A stretch of DNA of 64,000 bases from Candidatus Eisenbacteria bacterium (lineage in GTDB: Bacteria; Eisenbacteria; RBG-16-71-46; CAIMUX01; JAHJDP01): assembly GCA_018831195.1 (NCBI GenBank), contig JAHJDP010000032.1, forward strand, positions 1 to 64,000. The letters run 5' to 3'. Below the pieces are notes generated by a model. It saw only the letters and a program-made list of their open reading frames with translations. It was not told the DNA's origin and searched no databases. This document shows, piece by piece, positions 25,176 through 32,911 of this stretch. Each line of letters begins with the position of its first letter. Within the stretch, counting starts at the first letter, position 1. The position numbers and the translations under genes were made by a program.

Positions 25176-26587
25176 GCCTCCGGGATCGCCTTCCAGATTC
25201 TCACCGCCAAGATCGCTCCAATGACGGCGAATGGGAATAAGAAGAGGGGCCAGATCGACCAACCCCGCTGGCTATCGCTAAAATAGCCGCCAAAGGTCCA
25301 CCCCTTTTGGCTTTCAGTGATAAAGCCGAGGCAGAGTGATTGCACACCGGTTCCAAGATAAACCAGCCCATCGATCAGACCGACAGCCGTGCCGACATTT
25401 TTGCGGCCGCCAAAATCCATGGAGGCGGTCCCGGACAGCATCCCATGCGTGCCGATGACACAATAGGAGATGAGAAAAACGCAGACCCCCAAAACCCAAA
25501 TATGACTGAGACCAAAAACCATGACGAGGACGCAGACCGCCATCAAGGCATAGAGAAGGCCGGCGACGGGTCCCCGGCGGGAGCCGAAGACTTTGTCTGA
25601 GATCCAGCCGGCGGTCATCCCGCCGGTGGCGCCGGCCAGGAAGAGCATGGAACCCCAATTCTGGGTCACAAAAAAGGTTTTATAATATCCTAAGTCCTTC
25701 GCGAAAATCGGATACCAATGCATAATGCCCTGGCGGAGAACGCCGGTGCAGAACTCAATAGCTCCGATGGTGATGACAACCGGATTCGTTACGACCTTCT
25801 TCAGGATGACACGGATGGGATCAGGTTTGTCGTCTTCACCGCTTGAGGCGTCGCCGGTTTCGATATCCTTCATGCCGGCTTTGCTGGGGCTGTCCTGGAC
25901 CATGAGATAATTGATGAGCACGAAGATGAAGAGTAAGACGGATGGGATCCAGAAGACCCAATAGGGGGCCGACACGACAACCGTTCCATCAGGACTCGTG
26001 GTGGTGTGGAGTAGATTAACAATGAATTGCCCGATCTGAAATGCGAAGAATATGCCCGTCGAGATCAGAATGCCGAAGATTCCACCGAACATCCCGCGCT
26101 CGCGGACATGGAACCAATGGCTGTTGACTTTCACGATGCTGACGGCGCCGAAGCTCTGGAAATACATATTGATCGCGTAGAGGATTGAGAAGACCAAGAC
26201 AAGATTCGTTTCCGGTTTCGTATAGGTAAAGAAACCCATCAGTGCATTGGCCACACCGGCTCCGGAAGCGGAGAGGAGCATCGCCTTGCGGCCGCCGATT
26301 TTGTCTGTCATCGGGCCGTTGATGATGAAGGCGAAGGCGTAGGTGATCGTACCGATGGCGAAGATGATTCCAAAGTCGGCTTTTGTCATCAGATCGCCGA
26401 AGGCGATTTTCGCCACGGTGAGGTTGTAGCGCCCCATATAGAGCAGGGCGTAGGTCACTCCCAAAGGCACCCAGTTAAAAACCCTCCGGCGCATGAAGGC
26501 GCTTGAATGGTTCATGGGGTTTCCCATCATCCTGGTGAAGATGATCACCACGATAATGATCCCGAGAAAAACGACTAAGTTCGACAC
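25157..26587 (-). CDS. OPA-family (GlpT/UhpT-like) major facilitator transporter
   Basis: A 476-residue inner-membrane protein with about 12 helices. The organophosphate:phosphate antiporter subgroup is indicated by NWVPLGVTYALLYMGRYNL, the MTDKIGGRKAML loop 2-3 motif, SIVKVNSHWFHVRERGMFGGIFGI, and WISDKVFGSRRGPVAG. GlpT and UhpT exchange phosphate for glycerol-3-phosphate or hexose phosphates. The substrate here is not determined. An extra N-terminal helix precedes the usual first one. The start is GTG 26587 with AAAGGAG eight bases upstream. It lies 42 bases after the P-loop gene and probably shares its transcript. Confidence 0.88.
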   Translation of the reverse strand: MSNLVVFLGIIIVVIIFTRMMGNPMNHSSAFMRRRVFNWVPLGVTYALLYMGRYNLTVAKIAFGDLMTKADFGIIFAIGTITYAFAFIINGPMTDKIGGRKAMLLSASGAGVANALMGFFTYTKPETNLVLVFSILYAINMYFQSFGAVSIVKVNSHWFHVRERGMFGGIFGILISTGIFFAFQIGQFIVNLLHTTTSPDGTVVVSAPYWVFWIPSVLLFIFVLINYLMVQDSPSKAGMKDIETGDASSGEDDKPDPIRVILKKVVTNPVVITIGAIEFCTGVLRQGIMHWYPIFAKDLGYYKTFFVTQNWGSMLFLAGATGGMTAGWISDKVFGSRRGPVAGLLYALMAVCVLVMVFGLSHIWVLGVCVFLISYCVIGTHGMLSGTASMDFGGRKNVGTAVGLIDGLVYLGTGVQSLCLGFITESQKGWTFGGYFSDSQRGWSIWPLFLFPFAVIGAILAVRIWKAIPEAAKKRG

Positions 26588-26629
26588 ATCAGGGCTCCTT
26601 TCGAGGAGGGATTGTATTCCCCCAATGCC

Positions 26630-27418
26630 TTATAGGCTCCGCCGCGCCTTCCACAGCTTCGCACAAACCTCTTCCAGGTGGGGACCGAGCCGTTTCGGAT
26701 CAAGGGTCTTTTCCGGCATATTTTCAAAAACGGCATAAGGGATTTTTCTGTCGCCGACAATCAGAAAATCGGGGTCCTTCGATGAAAACTCGGCCCACTC
26801 CGATTCTTTGTATAAGAACTCGATTTTTTTATCTTCAAGGGCGTGTTCGAGGATGCTATCCGGCTTATCTGGATTATAGCGGCGCCGGTTTTTGCGCAGC
26901 GATTCCTCCCAATCCACATTAATATAAATGGTGTTGGCCTTGGCGAGGACAACATCGGCCAGATACTTATAGGCCTCAGCGAAGCCGCCGTGCTGCGTTC
27001 CTCGGGCGAACTCAAAGATCGCGGTGTGGGTGTCGTGATAACGGGGACAATCCCGAAGTCGTTTTGAGTAAAAGAGGTTCAATTTCTCGATCAGGAAATT
27101 CCAAAAAAACGGATCTTTAAAGACATAACCGGGTCTTGTCTCTCCTTCGTAAAAATAGTGAGTATCGGAAATCAGGCGGTCTTTGCCGTGGCGTTGGTAG
27201 ATATCATCATCCTCAAACCGCTCCCAGAGAATCGGAAAATCATCGAATTCCTCAAATTCACCAATGTGAAAGCGGCGGATTCTTTCTTCGACAGGTGTTT
27301 TTTTCAGATAATCGATCACCTCAGATTTGCCTGCGGCGGGGCGCCCATTGAGGATGATAATATCGAAGATCTCTTTGATGCCGCTGAAATCCTTGCCCGT
27401 GTTGCCCATGTCGCCCAT
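26630..27418 (-). CDS. P-loop protein, kinase-like, function unknown
   Basis: A 262-residue soluble protein with a Walker A motif near residue 25 (LNGRPAAGKSEVIDYL), a nucleoside/polyphosphate-kinase-like layout, and a possible lid region rich in Arg (ESLRKNRRRYNPDKPDSIL). I do not recognise a named family. ATG 27418 follows AAAGGA by seven bases. It is directly upstream of the organophosphate transporter, so phosphorylation of an imported or exported small molecule is a reasonable guess only. Confidence 0.7.
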   Translation of the reverse strand: MGDMGNTGKDFSGIKEIFDIIILNGRPAAGKSEVIDYLKKTPVEERIRRFHIGEFEEFDDFPILWERFEDDDIYQRHGKDRLISDTHYFYEGETRPGYVFKDPFFWNFLIEKLNLFYSKRLRDCPRYHDTHTAIFEFARGTQHGGFAEAYKYLADVVLAKANTIYINVDWEESLRKNRRRYNPDKPDSILEHALEDKKIEFLYKESEWAEFSSKDPDFLIVGDRKIPYAVFENMPEKTLDPKRLGPHLEEVCAKLWKARRSL

Positions 27419-27564
27419 GATTCGGTCCTTTCCCGATCCCGCCGCCTTCGCGCCGTGATCCTCTGCGGTCCTTCAGATCGCCTCAGGGGAGCCATCAAAA
27501 GGGATGGTCATGAGACGCCGAGTTTAGATGAGGCATGTCAAATGAAACATTTCAAATTATGCGT

Positions 27565-27592
27565 ATTATAGAGCAGGGAAATTTTAGAGCAA
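27565..27592 (-). promoter_or_regulatory. Promoter of the P-loop/transporter operon
   Basis: On the minus strand TTGCTC (27592-27587), a 16-base spacer and a perfect TATAAT (27570-27565). The predicted leader is about 140 bases. The rest of the 27419-27735 gap shows nothing else I can support. Confidence 0.5.
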
Positions 27593-27735
27593 GAACATGT
27601 ATTCTGTTGTGATGGAACCGGTTAGAAGATTCCAAGCGGGAATGCCCAGCGGAATTGCCGGAATTTCGTTGCCATCGGGTCATTTCAGCTGTAAACGCAT
27701 ATCGGGTCGTTCGCGAGAGGAGTCTAGCATCCTCA

Positions 27736-28116
27736 TGATTTTTCGCATTGCTCTGTCAATATATGGATGCCTCTTCTTGCTTGCCGGGGCAGCGTTCACC
27801 GAAACTCTTGAGTTGGAATCAGAACCCGACCCGGCCTGTATCACCATCAAGCCGGTCTGGAATGGCCTTTCCGGGGTCACCCGTGGAACAGGTGTCGTTC
27901 TGTTGGATCCGCGTGTGGGGGGAGTGTGAAGAGTGTACCGTTATTGTCCGGGCCAACGCCATCACGGTCGGCACCTATCAGATCATCAGGAGTACCGACT
28001 TCAACGGTGCCGTGGGTGATGGCGTGGTGAATGCCGCCGATCTCTCCTTCTTTGCGACGGCTTTCAATTATACACAATTTGCATGTGCTGACTCGAATCC
28101 GGGGGGCTGCCGCTAG
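27736..28116 (+). pseudogene. Relict of a secreted protein with dockerin-like end
   Basis: ATG 27736 opens a signal peptide (MIFRIALSIYGCLFLLAGAAFTETL) whose frame stops at 27929. The next reading frame, overlapping this region, carries a dockerin/EF-hand-like ending, DFNGAVGDGVVNAADLSFFATAF, to the stop at 28116. The two halves look like the start and end of one secreted protein joined with a frameshift and probably an internal deletion. A sequencing error alone would not explain the short length. Confidence 0.5.
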
Positions 28117-28243
28117 ACATGCCGAAGTCCGGCCTAAGACTTTTGTAATGTCCATGAATCGGAGGATAGCCGCCTTCCCTCAATTTGGCTGACTAAAACC
28201 GGCGCAGCTTAGGTTCTATCAGACTCTTAAACCCTTCAAAGTC

Positions 28244-28272
28244 TTGACGCGACCCCATTGGATGCATAACTA
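28244..28272 (+). promoter_or_regulatory. Promoter upstream of the antiporter
   Basis: TTGACG (28244-28249), 17 bases, TAACTA (28267-28272), about 50 bases before the antiporter ATG. It may serve the whole antiporter-GRE-hyp run. Confidence 0.5.
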
Positions 28273-28327
28273 TTCGTCATAAGAATTCATTCAGAGATTC
28301 CTTGATTGGAGCGATGAAGGAGAGCCC

Positions 28328-29575
28328 ATGAGTCTTTTTGCCATCTTCGCTTTATTGATGACGATAACGGCTCTATTCAGTTTTTTAAACGAACGGTGGT
28401 TCAAGTTGCCAACAACCATCGGGGTCATGGTCGCTTCATTGTTAGCTTCCATTATACTTATTATCCTCAGCAGGCTCGGTCTCAATGCTTCAGGATGGGC
28501 TTTTTCCATTCTTCAACGGATAGACTTCAATGCCCTATTAATGAAAGGAATGCTGAGTTTTCTTTTGTTTGCCGGGGCGCTGCATTTGGATCTCGATTCG
28601 CTCCTGGATAGACGATGGAGTATTCTGACACTGGCAACGGTGGGGGTCCTGATTTCGACTTTTATGATCGGAACGGCATCCTGGCTCATCTTTAATGCAA
28701 TCGGTTTGGAAGTCCCATTTGTCTATGCATTATTATTCGGCGCCCTCATATCACCGACTGACCCCATCGCCGTTCTAGGGCTGCTGAAAAGAGCCAAGAT
28801 GCCGGGAACGCTCGAAACGATGATTACCGGAGAATCCCTGTTTAATGATGGTGTTGGAGTGGTTGTCTTTACCCTGGTTTTAGGATTTATAGCCGGTGGG
28901 CATGAAATGTCCTTGTGGGAGACCGGAAAATTGTTTTTTGTGGAGGCCATCGGCGGCGTGATTTACGGCATACTCCTCGGCCTACTTGGTTACCTTTTCC
29001 TCAAGAGCGTAGATAATTATAAAGTCGAAGCTCTGCTGAGTCTGGCGCTTGTAACTGGAGGATATGCTCTGGCTGGTTTTCTGCATACATCCGGCCCCAT
29101 CGCAATGGTCGTGGCCGGGTTATTTATTGGGAACCGTGGCCGGGCTTTCGCGATGTCGGATAAAACAAGGGAGCGATTGGATGACTTTTGGGAGCTGATG
29201 GACGAGATTCTCAATGCTCTTCTTTTTGTCATGATCGGTTTGGAAGTCCTGGTCCTGGATTTGATGCGGCCCTATTTTGTTGCGGGCTTCCTTCTCATCC
29301 CCACCGTCTTGATATCGAGGTTTTTCAGTGTCGGCATACCATTGTCGTTGCTGCGGTATTATAAAGCCCCGCCCCCGTACACGATTCGTATCATGACATG
29401 GGGAGGACTTCGCGGGGGTGTTTCGATCGCGCTCGCTCTATCACTGCCCCTGTCTCCGCAGAGGGGATTGATATTAATGTCCACATATATCATCGTTATT
29501 TTCGCAATACTTGTACAGGGGCTGACATTCGGGCGGTTGGCCCGATGGGTGTCGGCAAAAATACCGAGTGTTTGA
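28328..29575 (+). CDS. Na+/H+ antiporter, CPA1 (NhaP) family
   Basis: A 415-residue inner-membrane protein with about 12 helices. The CPA1 ion-site motifs are present: ALISPTDPIAVLGLLK and the catalytic ND pair in GESLFNDGVGVVVFTLVLGF. GGLRGGVSIALALSLP in helix 10-11 is also conserved in the family. It exchanges cytoplasmic Na+ (or K+) for protons. AAGGAG precedes the ATG. It lacks the long cytoplasmic C-terminal domain of some NhaP proteins. The glycyl-radical activase starts 16 bases after it, so co-transcription is possible though a functional link is not evident. Confidence 0.92.
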   Translation: MSLFAIFALLMTITALFSFLNERWFKLPTTIGVMVASLLASIILIILSRLGLNASGWAFSILQRIDFNALLMKGMLSFLLFAGALHLDLDSLLDRRWSILTLATVGVLISTFMIGTASWLIFNAIGLEVPFVYALLFGALISPTDPIAVLGLLKRAKMPGTLETMITGESLFNDGVGVVVFTLVLGFIAGGHEMSLWETGKLFFVEAIGGVIYGILLGLLGYLFLKSVDNYKVEALLSLALVTGGYALAGFLHTSGPIAMVVAGLFIGNRGRAFAMSDKTRERLDDFWELMDEILNALLFVMIGLEVLVLDLMRPYFVAGFLLIPTVLISRFFSVGIPLSLLRYYKAPPPYTIRIMTWGGLRGGVSIALALSLPLSPQRGLILMSTYIIVIFAILVQGLTFGRLARWVSAKIPSV

Positions 29576-29591
29576 AAAGCAGAAGCTGGAT

Positions 29592-30491
29592 ATGACAGGC
29601 ACTTGTTTTGATATAAAGCGATATGCGATCCATGACGGCCCGGGAATTCGTACCACTGTTTTCCTCAAAGGATGTCCTCTCGATTGCCCCTGGTGTCATA
29701 ACCCTGAGGGGAAGAGCCGCGAGCGGGAAATCCTCCTTATTCCGGACCGTTGTATTGAATGCGGTGCCTGTCTGGAGGTATGTCCGACTTCCTCTATCGT
29801 TAGAAAAGGGGATACCATTGAAACGCAAACCCGCCTCTGCACTCAATGCGGACAATGCGTTGAAGTATGCCCCTCTGAAGCGAGGAGACACATTGGATGG
29901 GAGATCTCGGTGCCGGAACTGATGAATCGCATTCTACGGGATCGTCCTTTTTTTGAGGAATCCAATGGAGGCGTCACCTTCTCGGGAGGTGAGCCGTTTT
30001 ATCAACCTGAATTTCTCCTTGCCTGTCTGGCATCCTGCCGTGAGCATGGGCTGCATACCGCGGTCGATACCAGCGGCTTTGTCGCCAAAAGCGTTCTGAT
30101 GGATTCAGCACCTCTGATCGATCTCTATCTTTTTGACTTAAAGACCGCAAATGATGAGTGTCATCGGTCCTGGACCGGCGTATCGGTCATACCGATTCTT
30201 GAGAATCTTCGGATATTGGATGAAATGGACAATGAGGTATGGATCCGGATTCCACTGATACCCGGTCTCAATGACGATGCGCCAGCTCTCGCTTCCTTGG
30301 GGGAATTCCTGCTCTCATTGAAAAGAAAACATCCCATTACCATCCTGCCCTATCACATGGTAGGCTCTGATAAGGCGAGGCGATTACTAGGATCCATGAA
30401 ATCCTTCAGGCAATTCGAACACCCTTCAATTGAAACAATCCGCCGCATGAGGGATCATTTGGCCTCCCTGGGTTTGGATCTTCAGTTTTGA
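29592..30491 (+). CDS. Glycyl radical enzyme activating protein (radical SAM)
   Basis: A 299-residue radical SAM enzyme that abstracts a hydrogen from the glycine of its partner to start catalysis. The radical SAM cluster motif is CPLDCPWCHNPEG (CxxxCxxC). Two extra ferredoxin-type 4Fe-4S motifs follow, CIECGACLEVCP and CTQCGQCVEVCP, as in activases of dehydratase-type partners rather than pyruvate formate-lyase itself. SGGEPFYQPEF is the SAM-binding GGE. ATG 29592 (MTGTCFDIKRYAIHDGPG) matches the family start; a GTG at 29568 overlaps the antiporter end. Its partner is encoded 50 bases downstream. Oxygen sensitivity of both proteins indicates anaerobic growth. Confidence 0.93.
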   Translation: MTGTCFDIKRYAIHDGPGIRTTVFLKGCPLDCPWCHNPEGKSREREILLIPDRCIECGACLEVCPTSSIVRKGDTIETQTRLCTQCGQCVEVCPSEARRHIGWEISVPELMNRILRDRPFFEESNGGVTFSGGEPFYQPEFLLACLASCREHGLHTAVDTSGFVAKSVLMDSAPLIDLYLFDLKTANDECHRSWTGVSVIPILENLRILDEMDNEVWIRIPLIPGLNDDAPALASLGEFLLSLKRKHPITILPYHMVGSDKARRLLGSMKSFRQFEHPSIETIRRMRDHLASLGLDLQF

Positions 30492-30541
30492 ATATTCGGG
30501 TTCGACATTGTGGTTGAATTAGAAAAGGATCTCCTGATTCC

Positions 30542-32902
30542 ATGAATTCGAGGATTCAAAGATTGCGTGAGCAAAGCCTCTCATCAAAACCGATTCTATC
30601 AACCGAACGGGCGGAATTGTTGACCCGGTTTTATCGAGATAACATCGATAAATATCCGACGCCTATCCTGCGCGCCCTTTCCTTTAAGTACCTTTGTGAA
30701 CACAAAGTAATCTATATCGGAGAAGAGGAGTTGATAGTCGGGGAAAGGGGGCCGGAACCCAAGGCCACACCCACCTATCCAGAATTGACATGCCATAGTA
30801 TTGAAGATTTGAGGATCCTTAACAGCAGGAGCCGGACTGATTACGGCGTCTCCATCGAATCGATATCCATCTATGAGAATGAGATCATTCCTTTCTGGAG
30901 GGGGCGAAGCCTCAGAGATCAGATTTTCAATGAACTGCCGCGGGATTGGGTGCTGTCTTACGAGGCGGGGATTTTTACAGAATTCATGGAGCAAAGAGCC
31001 CCGGGACACACCGTTGCTGATGGGAAAATCTATCTGAAGGGGATGAACGACTTTAAAGCCGACATCAAAGAAGTATTGGAGAAGCTGCATTTCATAGAGG
31101 ATCCCTTGGCGCTTCAAAAAAAAGTTCAGCTTCAGGCCATGATCATCGCTGCGGATGCGGTGATCCTTTTTGCGCGGCGACATGCCGACCTCGCCCAAAG
31201 ATTAGCGGAACGGGAAATCGATCCGCATAGAAAACAGGAGCTGGAGAAAATCCGGGAGACTTGTCTCCGTGTGCCGGCGGCTCCTCCCAGGGATTTTTGG
31301 GAGGCGCTCCAAATGTACTGGTTCTGTCATTTGGCTGTTATTACGGAACTTAATGGGTGGGATTCTTTCTGCCCCGGTCATCTGGATCAACACCTCGAAC
31401 CCTTCTATCAGAATGGGTTGCATGATGAAGTCATTTCAAGAGAAGAGGCCAAGGAGCTTCTGCAGAGCTTCTTCATCAAGTTCAACAACCACCCCGCGCC
31501 CCCGAAGGTCGGTGTTACGGCCGCCGAAAGCGGGACCTACACCGATTTCACAAATATAAACCTGGCAGGCTTGAGGAAGGACGGCTCCAGCGGTGTCGGT
31601 GAGGTTTCCTATCTTCTGTTGGAAGTCATCGATGAGCTGCATATTCTCCAACCTGGCCAGAATGTTCAGATTTCCGGGGAAACTCAGACTGAGTTTCTTC
31701 ATGAAGCTTGCCGGGTGATCAGGAAGGGGTACGGATTCCCTTCCGTTTTCAATGCCGATATGATCGTCAAAGAGTTGATACGCCAGGGAAAAGAAGTGGA
31801 GGATGCCCGCGAAGGAGGGGCCAGCGGTTGCGTCGAGGCGGGCGCCTTCGGCAAAGAAGCCTATATTCTGACCGGTTATCTCAATCTTCCCAAGATCTTG
31901 GAAGTGACCCTCCATGACGGTCTGGATCCCGGAACAGGAATCCAATTGGGGCCCGAAACCGGCGCGCCGGAGGATTTTAAGACATTTCAAGATCTGTTTC
32001 AGGCTTGGGAAATGCAGCTTCATCATTTTATTGATGTAAAGATGCGCGGGAACCTGCTCATCGAGCGGATCTATGCAGAGCGGATGCCGGCGCCGTTTCT
32101 CTCTTTGATCACGGATGATTGTATAAAGAAGGGAATGGACTACAACGAAGGGGGCGCTCGATACAATACGAGTTACATCCAAGGCGTCGGCATCGGGACA
32201 TTGACCGACAGCTTCGCCGCCATCAAGTGGATTGTCTATGACAAAAGAATCCTGACACTTGCGGATCTTCTCACCGCGACGGACGCTGACTTTGAAGGAA
32301 AAGAAGAACTCCGCCGGCTCCTCCGGAATAAATCCCCCAAATGGGGGAATGATGATGACAGCGCGGATGAAATCATGCGTGCGGCCTTTGACGCTTTTTT
32401 TGCGGCGGTCGACGGACGTCCGAATCTACGCGGAGGCACGTATCACATTAATATGTTGCCGACGACCTGCCACATCTATTTCGGGTCGGTAACCGGCGCG
32501 ACGCCGGACGGGCGGAGGGCTGCGGAAGCCCTTTCTGAAGGGATCTCTCCCGTACAAGGCATGGATCGCCACGGACCGACGGCGGTGCTGCTGTCCGCGG
32601 CGAAGATGGAGCATGTCAGGACCGGCGGCACGCTGTTGAATATGAAGTTTCTTCCCCATGTTCTCGAAGGCGAGGATGGATTGAAGAAGCTGGCTGCACT
32701 CATTCGAACTTACTTCAGGCTCGGAGGGCATCACATCCAATTTAATGTTGTCGATGAGAAGATTCTCCGACAAGCTCAGGTGTCGCCGGAAGAATACCGG
32801 GACTTGATTGTTCGCGTCGCCGGCTACAGCGATTACTTTTGTGATCTTTCCGAATCGCTTCAGGATGAGATCATTTCTCGAACGGCCCAGTCGGCCCATT
32901 AG
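30542..32902 (+). CDS. Glycyl radical enzyme, 4-hydroxyproline-dehydratase-like
   Basis: A 786-residue glycyl radical enzyme. The thiyl-radical cysteine is Cys430 in GASGCVEAG and the glycyl radical site is Gly761 in RVAGYSDYF near the C-terminus. Sequence features along the whole length (EFMEQRAPGHTV, QMYWF, WVKF-like FIKFNNHPAPPKVG, GGARYNTSYIQGVGIGT, LPTTCHIYFG, GHHIQFNV) recall trans-4-hydroxy-L-proline dehydratases, which make pyrroline-5-carboxylate. As I remember that enzyme, residues next to the Cys loop differ (here VEAGAFGKE), so the substrate is uncertain. No pyrroline-carboxylate reductase lies next to it. It is cotranscribed with its activase, and hypF starts nine bases after its stop. 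Confidence 0.88.
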   Translation: MNSRIQRLREQSLSSKPILSTERAELLTRFYRDNIDKYPTPILRALSFKYLCEHKVIYIGEEELIVGERGPEPKATPTYPELTCHSIEDLRILNSRSRTDYGVSIESISIYENEIIPFWRGRSLRDQIFNELPRDWVLSYEAGIFTEFMEQRAPGHTVADGKIYLKGMNDFKADIKEVLEKLHFIEDPLALQKKVQLQAMIIAADAVILFARRHADLAQRLAEREIDPHRKQELEKIRETCLRVPAAPPRDFWEALQMYWFCHLAVITELNGWDSFCPGHLDQHLEPFYQNGLHDEVISREEAKELLQSFFIKFNNHPAPPKVGVTAAESGTYTDFTNINLAGLRKDGSSGVGEVSYLLLEVIDELHILQPGQNVQISGETQTEFLHEACRVIRKGYGFPSVFNADMIVKELIRQGKEVEDAREGGASGCVEAGAFGKEAYILTGYLNLPKILEVTLHDGLDPGTGIQLGPETGAPEDFKTFQDLFQAWEMQLHHFIDVKMRGNLLIERIYAERMPAPFLSLITDDCIKKGMDYNEGGARYNTSYIQGVGIGTLTDSFAAIKWIVYDKRILTLADLLTATDADFEGKEELRRLLRNKSPKWGNDDDSADEIMRAAFDAFFAAVDGRPNLRGGTYHINMLPTTCHIYFGSVTGATPDGRRAAEALSEGISPVQGMDRHGPTAVLLSAAKMEHVRTGGTLLNMKFLPHVLEGEDGLKKLAALIRTYFRLGGHHIQFNVVDEKILRQAQVSPEEYRDLIVRVAGYSDYFCDLSESLQDEIISRTAQSAH

Positions 32903-32911
32903 GCGTGTCCC

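Noticed and set aside
31436-32182. Open frame (248 codons) antisense to the glycyl radical enzyme
   Set aside because: Mirror of a conserved coding region; no start signal and no recognisable fold.
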